Below are positions 1 through 8,192 of a stretch of 45,959 nt of DNA, in pieces. The notes beneath the pieces were generated by a model. It was not told the origin of the DNA and ran no database searches. It was given only the letters and a program-made list of their open reading frames with translations. The stretch spans positions 13,347 through 59,305 of the forward strand of contig PLRJ01000101.1 in the NCBI GenBank assembly GCA_003163855.1. Direction: 5' to 3'. Each line of letters starts with the position of its first letter. Within the stretch, counting starts at the first letter, position 1. The position numbers and the translations under genes are program-made. Source of the stretch: Bryobacterales bacterium. GTDB taxonomy: Bacteria > Acidobacteriota > Terriglobia > Bryobacterales > Bryobacteraceae.

Positions 1-579
1 GAGAAATGGATTGAGCAGAGCAATCTCCGCTTTGATGTGCAGCATTTCACCAGGCAGCTTCTGCACGATAAGAACGAGACCATCGGGCGCTACGATGGCC
101 GGCTAAGCGGACCTTCGGCGCTGAACACCGGCGAGACCAGCGAGTTCGACCCCTCGAGCACCGAGATTACGCCGCCTTTCACGGCGGTGTTCCAGAACTA
201 CATCCACGGCGAGCTTGGCTATAAAACGGATATGTACTACTACCCTAGCGGCGGTATTCAGCCGTGGGACTACGGTGTGCAGAACGGTTTTGGCGACACC
301 ACCAGCATGCTGAAGAACGCGCTAACCAAGAACCCGTATATGAAGGTGCTGGTGGAAGCCGGTTACTATGATCTAGCAACGCCTTTGTTCGCAGTTCAGT
401 ACACGTTTACGCACATGGGGCTTGATCCCGACATGCACAAGCGCATTTCATGGGCTTACTATCCGGCGGGACACATGCTTTACATCGATCGCGAGTCGCA
501 TGACAAGATGCACCACGATGTGGGGGACTTCATGACAAGCGCGATGCCGAGCGGGCAGGGAACGGGCGGGTCGCAGTAA
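1..579 (+). CDS. Serine carboxypeptidase, peptidase S10 family (3' part)
   Basis: The reading frame is open from the first base, so the start and the catalytic serine lie outside the window; 192 codons are visible. The visible part has the C-terminal half of the S10 alpha/beta-hydrolase fold: GYYDLATP supplies the catalytic aspartate and PAGHMLY the catalytic histidine, in the usual order and spacing. S10 enzymes remove C-terminal residues from peptides at acidic pH, and acidobacterial members are normally exported; export cannot be checked here. An internal GTG at 37 is not needed as a start because the homology-like sequence continues upstream of it. The gene ends 22 bases before the 3' end of a tRNA gene on the other strand. 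The family call is firm; the substrate is unknown. Confidence 0.88.
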   Translation, partial: EKWIEQSNLRFDVQHFTRQLLHDKNETIGRYDGRLSGPSALNTGETSEFDPSSTEITPPFTAVFQNYIHGELGYKTDMYYYPSGGIQPWDYGVQNGFGDTTSMLKNALTKNPYMKVLVEAGYYDLATPLFAVQYTFTHMGLDPDMHKRISWAYYPAGHMLYIDRESHDKMHHDVGDFMTSAMPSGQGTGGSQ

Positions 580-601
580 ACGGCTTGGATGGGGTGAATT
601 T

Positions 602-677
602 TGGTGGACGGCATGGGGTTCGAACCCACGACCCCCACGTTGCGAACGTGGTGCTCTCCCAACTGAGCTAGCCGCCC
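602..677 (-). tRNA. tRNA-Ala (anticodon CGC)
   Basis: Read on the minus strand, the 76 bases fold into a complete cloverleaf: acceptor GGGCGGC pairs with GCCGTCC, the D arm contains AGTTGGGA, the anticodon stem CCACG/CGTGG encloses loop TTCGCAA, and the T loop is TTCGAAC. The anticodon is CGC, which reads GCG. The G3:U70 pair is the classical alanine identity element. The CCA tail is encoded. An AT-rich TATATT at 698-693 lies where a -10 box would be, but no good -35 box is seen; the same AT block may serve dcd on the other strand. Confidence 0.95.
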
Positions 678-718
678 ATCACCGCAGTTCCAAATATATC
701 ATTCGCTAACTTCTAGAG

Positions 719-1297
719 ATGGTCCTTTCTGACGTTGATATTCGCCGCTACCTGGAAAGCGGCAAGATCCGGATTTCGCCGGAGCTTCCAGCCGAGCAAT
801 ATGGAAGCTGCTCCGTCGATTTCCGCTTGGGGAACGAGTTCAGCGTCTTTGAACATAGCCGGCACGCGTTTATCGATGTGCGGGAGAAGGGCGCCATCCA
901 GGACCTAATGCGCAGCATACGGGTTGAGAACGATCAGCCTTTTATTTTGCAGCCGCGCGAGTTCGCGCTTGCCATCACAGAGGAAACACTAGAGCTTGAC
1001 GACGATGTGCTGGGACGGCTGGAAGGACGGTCCAGCCTGGGACGGATCGGCGTTATCGTGCACGGGACGGCTGGATTATTCGATCCCGGCTGGCGCGGCA
1101 AGGCGACTTTGGAACTTAGCAACCTGGGCATCATGCCGGTGGCGCTGTATCCGGGCATGCGCATCTGTTCGTTTACTTTCGAGCAGCTTACAACTCCCGT
1201 GTCGGTTCCTTATTACAAGAAGGTTGGGAACAAGTACGCGGGACAGACGCAGCCGCTGGCGAGCAAACTTACTTCCGAAGTTAGTAAGTCAAAGTAA
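719..1297 (+). CDS. dcd: dCTP deaminase
   Basis: Deaminates dCTP to dUTP in the cytosol, the first step of one route to dTTP. The 192-residue length matches E. coli Dcd (193). GRSSLGR (residues 103-109) forms part of the nucleotide site, and the signature HGTAGLFDPGWRG followed by TLE places the catalytic glutamate at residue 132. Bifunctional deaminase/dUTPases exist in this family, but a separate dUTPase sits six bases downstream on the opposite strand, so a monofunctional enzyme is more likely. The ATG at 719 begins with the typical MVLSDVDI sequence. No clear Shine-Dalgarno sequence precedes it. Its product is the substrate of the neighbouring dut, which feeds thyX. Confidence 0.95.
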   Translation: MVLSDVDIRRYLESGKIRISPELPAEQYGSCSVDFRLGNEFSVFEHSRHAFIDVREKGAIQDLMRSIRVENDQPFILQPREFALAITEETLELDDDVLGRLEGRSSLGRIGVIVHGTAGLFDPGWRGKATLELSNLGIMPVALYPGMRICSFTFEQLTTPVSVPYYKKVGNKYAGQTQPLASKLTSEVSKSK

Positions 1298-1303
1298 GCC
1301 GAT

Positions 1304-1735
1304 TCAGCGGCCGGAGGACCCGAATCCGCCGGCGCCGCGGACGCTTTCAGAAAGCTCGCCCTCTTCCCATTCGACGGCTTCGTATTTGGCCAGCACCATC
1401 TGGGCGATGCGGTCGCCGCTGTGAATCTGATAAGGGTTCTGGCCCAGATTGAGCAGAATCACGCGCAGTTCGCCGCGATAGCCGGGGTCGATGGTGGCCG
1501 GAGCGTTCGGTACGGTAATGGCGTGTTTCAAAGCCAGGCCGCTACGCGGGCGGATCTGCACTTCATAGCCGCTAGGAATTTCTAAACTCAGCCCGGTAGC
1601 AACTGCCTGCGGGATTCCAGGAGCCAGCACAGTGTCTTCTAAACTGCGCACGTCCAGGCCGGCGTCTTCCTTGGGACCGTGCGCGTACTCGGGCAGAATG
1701 GCCGCTGCGTTCAACTTCTTGATTCGGATTCGCAA
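1304..1735 (-). CDS. dut: Deoxyuridine 5'-triphosphate nucleotidohydrolase (dUTPase)
   Basis: Hydrolyses dUTP to dUMP and pyrophosphate, which keeps uracil out of DNA and supplies thymidylate synthase. All five motifs of the homotrimeric family are present in 143 residues: DAGLDVRS (24-31), RPRSGLA (62-68), TIDPGYRGEL with catalytic Asp83, GDRIAQMVL (107-115) and the glycine-rich tail RGAGGFGSSGR (133-143) that closes over the nucleotide. The start is a TTG; no in-frame ATG lies upstream, and MRIRIKKL fits the usual N-terminus. It converges on dcd with a six-base gap and diverges from thyX with only 20 bases between the start codons, so its promoter must lie in that spacer or inside thyX. Confidence 0.95.
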   Translation of the reverse strand: MRIRIKKLNAAAILPEYAHGPKEDAGLDVRSLEDTVLAPGIPQAVATGLSLEIPSGYEVQIRPRSGLALKHAITVPNAPATIDPGYRGELRVILLNLGQNPYQIHSGDRIAQMVLAKYEAVEWEEGELSESVRGAGGFGSSGR

Positions 1736-1751
1736 TCCGCTATCATAGCGG
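1719..1751. promoter_or_regulatory. Candidate symmetric divergent promoter or operator between dut and thyX
   Basis: The 20-base spacer contains a perfect inverted repeat, CCGCTAT-C-ATAGCGG (1737-1751). On the plus strand TATCAT (1741-1746) resembles a -10 box, with TTGATT (1719-1724) 16 bases upstream as a -35 candidate. On the minus strand the same centre reads TATGAT (1747-1742). Starts about seven bases downstream would fall at about 1753 and 1735, practically at the thyX ATG and the dut TTG, giving leaderless or nearly leaderless mRNAs. The repeat is seen directly; promoter function is inferred. It could instead be a repressor site. Confidence 0.45.
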
Positions 1752-1755
1752 CTTC

Positions 1756-3210
1756 ATGTCCGGACTTGGTCTTCAACCGGGCTCCTCTCAGAAACGCGTG
1801 TTGACGGTTGCGCCCATGCCGCCTGAGAAGATCGCCTACGCCCTGGCTCGTTACAGCCGATCACCCGATTCTATTCGCGACTCCATTGAGTGGGTGCGCC
1901 ATCACGATTCGGCCAGCTTCCTGGAAAGCTTTTATTTTCAATACGGCCACGCGTCAATTGCAGACCTTGGACACGTGACTGTATGTTTTGAAGGCATCTC
2001 GGAACTGGCAGCCACAGAGATAGAGGATGAGCAGCTTTGGGATGGGCAGGCGCGCAGTTCGCGCTATCAGGATTTTTCGAAGTCGGGTGTTGTTGTGCCG
2101 CCGGAACTGAGCGCGAACGAAGCTGAAATTTATAACCAGGCCGCCGCCGCTATGCTTTCCGGCTACGCACAGGTGCGTGAGCGCATGATTCCCTATCTTG
2201 AGAGCCAGCTTCCGCGCCCTGAAGGCATGAAGCCAGAGGCGTACCGGCGCAACCTGGCTGCGCGCGCTTTCGATGTGGCGCGGTATCTGCTGCCGTTCGG
2301 CATACCGACTGGCATTGGCCAGGTAACCAGTATCCGAACCTTGGAAAAGCAGGTCCGGCGCTTCAAAGCCTCGCCGTTTCAGGAGTTGCGGGATCTGGCT
2401 TCGGAACTTGCCGCAGCCTGCGCGAGTGCGCCAGATTGTGTTTGGAATGCCGATGGGGCGGACGAACCGATTGCCCCCACGCTGGCGCGGCATGCGGAAG
2501 GCGATGAATACGCGGGGCGGCTGCGGGCGAACCTTATCGAATGGGCCGCGCATCATTTACCTCCAAGCGAACACCATCCACCGCCAGACGTTGACCTGCT
2601 GCAGCCGACTGACCACCTGGCCGATATCTGCGCCACGCTGCTGTATCCGGTGACGGACCGGCCCTTTCGCGAGTTGTACGAACTGACTTGTTCCTGGCCG
2701 AGTCCGCGCCGTAAAGAGCTGCTGGATGTGGCATTAGGACCCAGAAGCAAACGCGATGAACTGCCCCGGTCGTTCCGCAGCGCGCCTTACGTGTTTGACA
2801 TCGTGATGGACATTGGCGCGTATCGCGATCTGCACCGTCACCGGCGCTGCCAGCAGGTGCGGCAGCAATACACCAATGCGCTGAACTACGAAACTCCGCA
2901 GGCTATTTTGCACTGCGGCGCGGAGAAGACATTTCGCAACTCGCTGTACGCCGCCAGTGAAGCCATTGCCCAACTACCTCAGCCGTCGGCGCAGTATCTC
3001 CTGCCGTTCGCGGCACGCTCGCGCTTCCTGTTCAAAATGGATTTTGCCGAGCTTGAATACATCTCGCGGTTGCGTAGCGGGGTGAAGGGGCACTTCTCCT
3101 ACCGCAAAGTAGCGTGGGAAATGAAGCAGGCGCTGGAGCGGCTGGACCCAATGCTTGGCTCGCTGATTGAGGCTACCCCGCCGTGGGTGGAAGATCCGCT
3201 GAAACGATAA
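1756..3210 (+). CDS. thyX: FAD-dependent thymidylate synthase, tandem-domain ThyX-like protein
   Basis: ThyX makes dTMP from dUMP with methylene-tetrahydrofolate and FAD/NADPH. This protein has 484 residues, about twice the usual 220-260, and shows two ThyX-like halves. Half 1 (about 10-230) has the QYGHAS...ISELAA region, then ARSSRYQDF (99-107), followed by ARYLLP (175-180). Half 2 (about 290-484) has DLHRHRR (358-364) and AQYLLP (412-417). The canonical motif RHRxxSxNExSxRY is split: half 1 keeps only its SxRY end and half 2 only its RHR beginning. The context is strong, because dcd and dut next to it supply dUMP. I infer a composite active site. The family is fairly secure; activity is unproven. 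The stop abuts that of nuoB with no gap. Confidence 0.82.
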   Translation: MSGLGLQPGSSQKRVLTVAPMPPEKIAYALARYSRSPDSIRDSIEWVRHHDSASFLESFYFQYGHASIADLGHVTVCFEGISELAATEIEDEQLWDGQARSSRYQDFSKSGVVVPPELSANEAEIYNQAAAAMLSGYAQVRERMIPYLESQLPRPEGMKPEAYRRNLAARAFDVARYLLPFGIPTGIGQVTSIRTLEKQVRRFKASPFQELRDLASELAAACASAPDCVWNADGADEPIAPTLARHAEGDEYAGRLRANLIEWAAHHLPPSEHHPPPDVDLLQPTDHLADICATLLYPVTDRPFRELYELTCSWPSPRRKELLDVALGPRSKRDELPRSFRSAPYVFDIVMDIGAYRDLHRHRRCQQVRQQYTNALNYETPQAILHCGAEKTFRNSLYAASEAIAQLPQPSAQYLLPFAARSRFLFKMDFAELEYISRLRSGVKGHFSYRKVAWEMKQALERLDPMLGSLIEATPPWVEDPLKR

Positions 3211-3759
3211 TTAACTGAGATTCAGCGTCTTCGACATCGTCCCGCGCTCTTTTTGAATCTTTTCCTGCAGCATCATCAGGGCGTAAATCAATTGCTCTGG
3301 ACGCGGGGGGCAGCCGGGCACAAAAACATCCACCGGAATCACTTGATTCACCGGTACCAGCGCATAGTTACTGAAAACGCCGGTTGAGGTAGCGCAGGCA
3401 CCCATGGAGATAACCCACTTGGGCTCGGGCATCTGTCTGTAAAGCTGTCTGATAACCGGCGCCATTTTGTTTGAGACGCGGCCGGCAATGATCATCAGAT
3501 CCGACTGGCGCGGCGATCCTCGAAAGACCTCGGCGCCAAAGCGTGCGGCATCATAGCGCGAGGCCATCATGGACATCATTTCTATCGCGCAGCAGGCCAG
3601 GCCGAAGGTCATGGGCCAGAGCGAGTTCTTGCGGGCCCAGTTCAAGGCGCTGTCTAACGTCGTGGTGATGATGCTGTCGCCAACGTCCAACGCATCGTCG
3701 TCTACGCGGGCGAATAAATCCGCCGGCTGGCTTATTTCAAACTTTTCTGAGTCGCCCAC
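3211..3759 (-). CDS. nuoB: NADH-quinone oxidoreductase subunit B (isolated gene)
   Basis: NuoB carries the terminal N2 [4Fe-4S] cluster of respiratory complex I, next to the quinone site on the cytoplasmic side of the membrane arm. The expected ligands are present: adjacent Cys56 and Cys57 (ACCAIEMM), Cys122 in GACATSTG and Cys150 in VPGCPPRPE. The length of 182 residues is normal. The start is GTG at 3759. No nuoA or nuoC lies on either side, so the gene is detached from a nuo operon in this window: its 3' neighbour is the converging thyX and its 5' neighbour is a divergent unknown gene. It may complement a complex whose other genes lie elsewhere. Confidence 0.93.
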   Translation of the reverse strand: MGDSEKFEISQPADLFARVDDDALDVGDSIITTTLDSALNWARKNSLWPMTFGLACCAIEMMSMMASRYDAARFGAEVFRGSPRQSDLMIIAGRVSNKMAPVIRQLYRQMPEPKWVISMGACATSTGVFSNYALVPVNQVIPVDVFVPGCPPRPEQLIYALMMLQEKIQKERGTMSKTLNLS

Positions 3760-3872
3760 CCCCTTAGTATCCCACGCATTTTATGCCCAGTACCAGGATG
3801 CCGTTAAAAACAAGTCTGAAGTTTCACGTATCGGATTAGAATAGTGCTAAGCCTAAAGCGCGAGAAGAAGAA

Positions 3873-5006
3873 TTGCCTGAGACAGATGTGCATGAGGTGA
3901 AGGCAGAGGCCACCAAGCCGGGTGTACGGACTGGCTTGAAGGAGCGCGCCGCCCAACTCGATGAGACGCTTACCATCTTCCGTGCGGAACTGGAAGCGGA
4001 CAGGTATGCACCAGCTCTGGGCAAGTTTCGCGAGGCGGTGAACCTTAGCCGCGCCTGGAAAGAGTTGCGTACCCGTGTACTGCGTGTTGGTGCGCAAGAA
4101 GCGAAGAACTTGCTGCCGCGTAACTGGCGAGTGGCTGAGACACTGCTCTCAGAGACCAATGGTATTGAGGGCGACTACGCTATACCAACTGAGCTTTGGG
4201 ATAAGGTCCGCACCGCCCAGCATGATGAGGTGATCAGCAACGCCCTGTACACGGTAGATCGAACCGAGCTGATCGACTCGGCGCAAAAGGCGCGTGATCA
4301 GGTCCATACACTGCTGGTTGCCCATCCCGCGGAGCCGAGACTGCAGGCGAAGTTGCAGGAGCTTGAGGAGAAGCTGAATCCCCTGAAACCACCGCCGGTG
4401 GACGCGGCCGAGAGGGTTTTAGATGAAAAGCCTGCCGCGGCGCCCGTCGATGTCATTCCGGCGGTAGAGACAATGGCCCCGCCGGCAGGGCAGCGCGTCA
4501 AGATTGCGATTGCCAGCACGGCGTGGGACAAGGTGAAAACAGTGGCCACTGTAGCGGTTAGCGCCGCGATGATTGTCACGGCTGTCGTTTTAGTTTGGAT
4601 GCACGTACGGCAGCCGCACGGACCGGCCAAGGCTGCAGCGCGAATTGCAAAGAGCAGGGAAGTGGAGACGGCGGCAGCAGCATTACCCAACGCCGCCACA
4701 GTAGCCTACACGCAGGCATCGGAAGAAAAAGCGTGGCATATTGTAGAGACAACACAGAAGCCGGAGGATCTCCAGCTTTTCCTCAAGGTTTATCCGAAAA
4801 GCTTGCATGCAGTTCGCGCTCGGGTGAAACTGGAAGCGCTGCAGGCGCAGGAATCGAATCAGGAGGATGAGGAGCGTGAAGACTGGAAAGCTCTTGATCA
4901 CTCCGATCCGAAAGCGCTGGAGTCGTTTTTGGTGGCTCATCCTGAAGGTGCGCATGCCAAGGCGGTCCAGGATGAGTTGGACGTCAAACGCACCAAGGCG
5001 CCGTAA
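3873..5006 (+). CDS. Membrane-anchored protein with C-terminal TPR-like repeats, function unknown
   Basis: I do not recognise this 377-residue protein as a named family. Residues 1-165 are charged and helical, with coiled-coil character (KLQELEEKLN at 159-168). A proline/alanine-rich linker follows, then one transmembrane helix at about 222-245. Two similar C-terminal segments end in FLKVYPKSLHAVRA and FLVAHPEGAHAKAV; this pattern is common in TPR-like helical repeats of acidobacterial scaffold proteins. The topology would put the N-terminal domain in the cytoplasm and the repeats outside, or the reverse. The start is probably the TTG at 3873, preceded by purine-rich GAGAAGAAG; the frame is closed upstream by a TAG at 3837. 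A role in envelope assembly or protein-protein contact is only a guess. Confidence 0.6.
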   Translation: MPETDVHEVKAEATKPGVRTGLKERAAQLDETLTIFRAELEADRYAPALGKFREAVNLSRAWKELRTRVLRVGAQEAKNLLPRNWRVAETLLSETNGIEGDYAIPTELWDKVRTAQHDEVISNALYTVDRTELIDSAQKARDQVHTLLVAHPAEPRLQAKLQELEEKLNPLKPPPVDAAERVLDEKPAAAPVDVIPAVETMAPPAGQRVKIAIASTAWDKVKTVATVAVSAAMIVTAVVLVWMHVRQPHGPAKAAARIAKSREVETAAAALPNAATVAYTQASEEKAWHIVETTQKPEDLQLFLKVYPKSLHAVRARVKLEALQAQESNQEDEEREDWKALDHSDPKALESFLVAHPEGAHAKAVQDELDVKRTKAP

Positions 5007-5068
5007 AGCCACCGGCTAATTCCTCGATTCCACCAGTTCTAATTTAACCGTGCTCTAATGACAGGTCT

Positions 5069-7000
5069 ATGCGACCGCTTCCCTTACTATGCTGCGCGCT
5101 TGCTGTAACTGCAATTGCTTTCGGGCAGAGTCCGACCACGCCTCAGTATCCTAACTACCCGAGCGAGATTCCAACCAAGGTACAGCCTTCAACCGGCAGC
5201 TTTGACTATGAACGTCGCGATGTAATGATCCCCATGCGCGACGGCGTAAAACTGCATGCCGTGGTGCTGGTTCCCAGGGGCGCGAAAAATGCTCCCATGC
5301 TGTTAACTCGGACGCCTTACAATGCTTCCGAACTGACCAGCCATGCGTCGAGTCCGCATCTGGCGCCTGTGCTACAGGGTTATGACAACGCGGTGGATGT
5401 AATTGTCGAAGGCGGCTATATCCGCGTGGTGGAAGATGTGCGCGGGAAGTATGGTTCGGAGGGAGATTACGTTATGAACCGCCCTTTGAGCGGGCCGCAG
5501 AATCCGACGCCGGTGGATCACTCGACCGACACTTACGACACCATCGACTGGCTGGTAAAGAACGTTGCGGAGAGCAATGGCAAGGTTGGAATTCTAGGCA
5601 TTTCCTACGACGGCTTCACGCCTTTGATGGCGCTAGTAAATCCGCATCCGGCGCTGAAGGTTTCAGTGCCTATGAACCCGATGGTGGATGGCTGGATGGG
5701 CGACGACTGGTTTCACAGCGGCGCGTTTCGCCAGCCGGGCATGGAATATATCTACGAGCAGGAGGGCTCGCGGGATAATCAGGAGAAGTGGTGGAACGGC
5801 CACTACGACGATTACGACCTCTATATGGAGGCGGGATCGGCAGGCGACTTAGGTCAGAAGCATGGCATGGAGCAGATGGGCTTCTGGCGGAAGATACTGG
5901 CGCATCCGAGCTACGACGCGTTCTGGCGGGATCAGGCGATGGATAAGATTCTGGCGGGGCAGCCGTTGAAGGTCCCCGTGCTGCTGGTGGCGAGTCTTTG
6001 GGACCAGGAAGACATCTATGGAGCGCTGGCCGTCTATCGGGCGATTAAGCCGAAAGACACTGCCAACGACAAAGTATTTCTGGTGATGGGTCCCTGGTTT
6101 CACGGGCAGGAGATCGGGGATGGCAGTTCGCTTGGCGCGTTGAAGTTCCATAGCGACACCGCGCTTTACTTCCGGCAGAATGTGTTGCGGCCATTTCTGG
6201 ATCATTACTTGAAGGACGGCGGTGGTGAAGCCGGAGTCGCTCCGGTTACGGCGTATGAGACGGGAACGAACAAATGGTTAAAGCTGGCCTCATGGCCGGC
6301 TGGTTGTGAAAGTTTGTGCTCCATCAAGCCGGCGCCGTTTTATCTGGAGGCGGGCGGGAAGGCGAGCTTTGCTCCTCCTGCGTCGGGTGATAACCCGTAC
6401 CAAGAGTATGTCTCCGATCCGGCGCGGCCCGTACCCTATCGAAGCCGGCCGGTAACGGCATCCTCAAAGAGTTGGCAGGAGTGGTTAGTCAGCGACCAAC
6501 GAGAGGCGTCGGGGCGGCCGGATGTGGCGGTGTTTACTTCGGAGCCGCTGCGCGAGCCGGTAAAGATTAGCGGGCAACCGATGGTGAATCTGGTGGCGTC
6601 CACAAGCGGCACGGATTCGGATTGGGTGGTGAAGTTGATTGATGTTTACCCGGATGAGGTGGCGGGGGATGAGGCAATGGGCGGCTACCAACTGATGGTG
6701 TCGGCGGATATTTTTCGCGGGCGCTATCGCGAGAGCCTTGAGACGCCCAAGGCGATTGAGCCGGATAAGCCGTTGGTTTATAAGTTTGCGCTGCCGACAG
6801 CAAATCATGTGTTTCTACCGGGACACAAGATGATGGTGCAGGTGCAGTCTAGCTGGTTCCCTCTGTATGACCGGAATCCGCAGACGTTTGTGACGAACAT
6901 CTTTTGGGCCAAGCCAGCGGATTACAAGAAAGCAACGCAGCGGATTTATTCTTCGGGCACGAACGCCAGCTTCATCGAACTGCCGTTGGTGGTGCGGTAA
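5069..7000 (+). CDS. Exported CocE/NonD-type hydrolase, S15 family (alpha-amino-acid ester hydrolase-like)
   Basis: This is a secreted or periplasmic serine hydrolase of the S15 X-Pro dipeptidyl-peptidase/CocE superfamily. A signal peptide ends near residue 20 (ALAVTAIAFGQ). The alpha/beta-hydrolase domain shows the nucleophile in GISYDG (Ser179), the acid in LWDQED (Asp312) and the base in GPWFHGQ (His345). The C-terminal third is the jelly-roll PepX_C domain. The WDQED and GPW..H signatures resemble alpha-amino-acid ester hydrolases and glutaryl-acylase relatives more than true X-Pro peptidases, so the natural substrate may be an amino-acyl or acyl ester or amide. The length of 643 residues is typical. 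It stands alone and overlaps the 3' end of the converging glycosyltransferase by 29 bases. Confidence 0.85.
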   Translation: MRPLPLLCCALAVTAIAFGQSPTTPQYPNYPSEIPTKVQPSTGSFDYERRDVMIPMRDGVKLHAVVLVPRGAKNAPMLLTRTPYNASELTSHASSPHLAPVLQGYDNAVDVIVEGGYIRVVEDVRGKYGSEGDYVMNRPLSGPQNPTPVDHSTDTYDTIDWLVKNVAESNGKVGILGISYDGFTPLMALVNPHPALKVSVPMNPMVDGWMGDDWFHSGAFRQPGMEYIYEQEGSRDNQEKWWNGHYDDYDLYMEAGSAGDLGQKHGMEQMGFWRKILAHPSYDAFWRDQAMDKILAGQPLKVPVLLVASLWDQEDIYGALAVYRAIKPKDTANDKVFLVMGPWFHGQEIGDGSSLGALKFHSDTALYFRQNVLRPFLDHYLKDGGGEAGVAPVTAYETGTNKWLKLASWPAGCESLCSIKPAPFYLEAGGKASFAPPASGDNPYQEYVSDPARPVPYRSRPVTASSKSWQEWLVSDQREASGRPDVAVFTSEPLREPVKISGQPMVNLVASTSGTDSDWVVKLIDVYPDEVAGDEAMGGYQLMVSADIFRGRYRESLETPKAIEPDKPLVYKFALPTANHVFLPGHKMMVQVQSSWFPLYDRNPQTFVTNIFWAKPADYKKATQRIYSSGTNASFIELPLVVR

Positions 7001-8192
7001 GCGCGGACTGCCTTAGACCGGCGCGCTGTGGCAGGCAGGTGGCGTAGGCGCGGAACACATCTTCGAAGACCGCATCCCATGATTGGCGCAGCGCGTAAGC
7101 ACGGCTAGCGGCCTGCATGCTTGCCCGCCTGGCTGGATTGTTCATCAGCGCGGCGATGGCGTCGATGAAATCTGACGGCGAAGACGCGACATGGCCAGTA
7201 ACGTCCTGTTCGACCAGGAACTTGGGGCCTCCACCATCTGTAACGACGCAGGGAACCGAGGAAGCCAGCGCTTCCAGGATGACGTTTCCGAAGGTATCTG
7301 TGGATGAGGGGAAGGCGAAGACATCCATACCAGCGTAGGCACGGGCCAGTTCTTCGCCGCGCAGGACGCCGGTGAACGTTGCATTAGGCACGTGGTCGCG
7401 GAGCCAGTTTGCTTCACTACCTTCTCCCACGATTACGAACTCGAATTGAGTGAGACCGAGGGAAGTGAGGGCGTTCCCGATTTCGGCGAGGAAGCGGACG
7501 TTCTTTTCCGCAGTGAGTCGGCCTACGTAGCCGATGCGGAACTTCCCCGCATTGGTGCGGGTGCGTTTGGCGGCGGAGAAGAGATGGGTGTCCACACCGC
7601 GCTGCATGAGGAAGACGGGCCTACCGGTGAGCTTGCGGGTGAGATCGATCAGTTCCTGATTAGGCGCCATCACCATGTCGGCACGGCTGTAGAAGAAGCG
7701 TAGAATTTGGAGCGAAGCAAATTCGGCGGCGTTTCCCAGGTTGCGGCTGAAGCCATCGCCGGCAAACCGAAGCAGATGCTGCAAACGGCGGCCGGCATAT
7801 TCGTGCAGGCTGGTGTGCCACGAGATGACCAGGGGGATACGCAAGCGCAGACACAGATAATAGCCGAGCGTGCCCATGTCGCCGGGGCCGGTAAGGTGAA
7901 TGACATCGGGCTTGAACTTGCGCAGCGCACGGAGAACCTGGTGGGCGTAGCGGAAAAGTACTGGATCGTAGTCCAGGTTGGCGTCCAGTTCGATCCGGGC
8001 GGGGCCGCGTTTGAGTTGCATGACGGTTACATTACCGTCAACAACGCATGACTCCTCAGGACCGGGGTGAACACTGAAGAAAGGAATCTGACGCCGGCGG
8101 GCAAAGGCCTCTAGATGGCGACTGGTGTGCGCGACACCGTTTATCTCATGGAACGTATCGGGTAAAAAAGCGACCCGAGCGTATGAGCTCAA
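6972..8192 (-). CDS. Glycosyltransferase family 4 (GT-B fold)
   Basis: Transfers a sugar from a nucleotide-sugar donor, with retention of configuration, to an envelope glycolipid or polysaccharide. The N-terminal Rossmann domain begins YARVAFLPDTFHEINGV; VISWHTSLHEY lies in the acceptor half; the donor domain starts with IGYVGRLTAEKN. The donor-site EX7E motif appears as DTFGNVILE, that is, Asp in the first position. The MgtA/PimB-like branch is closest; acceptor and sugar cannot be named. A longer frame back to 8267 would overlap the PHP gene by 79 bases. I prefer the TTG at 8192, whose last two bases form the start of the upstream TGA (TTGA overlap), giving 406 residues and translational coupling. 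Confidence 0.88.
   Translation of the reverse strand: MSSYARVAFLPDTFHEINGVAHTSRHLEAFARRRQIPFFSVHPGPEESCVVDGNVTVMQLKRGPARIELDANLDYDPVLFRYAHQVLRALRKFKPDVIHLTGPGDMGTLGYYLCLRLRIPLVISWHTSLHEYAGRRLQHLLRFAGDGFSRNLGNAAEFASLQILRFFYSRADMVMAPNQELIDLTRKLTGRPVFLMQRGVDTHLFSAAKRTRTNAGKFRIGYVGRLTAEKNVRFLAEIGNALTSLGLTQFEFVIVGEGSEANWLRDHVPNATFTGVLRGEELARAYAGMDVFAFPSSTDTFGNVILEALASSVPCVVTDGGGPKFLVEQDVTGHVASSPSDFIDAIAALMNNPARRASMQAASRAYALRQSWDAVFEDVFRAYATCLPQRAGLRQSALTAPPTAVR

Noticed and set aside
6972-8192. BshA, the bacillithiol glycosyltransferase, suggested by the bacilliredoxin gene
   Set aside because: The acceptor-side motifs look like the MgtA/PimB branch, and the gene is coupled to a PHP protein rather than to bsh genes.
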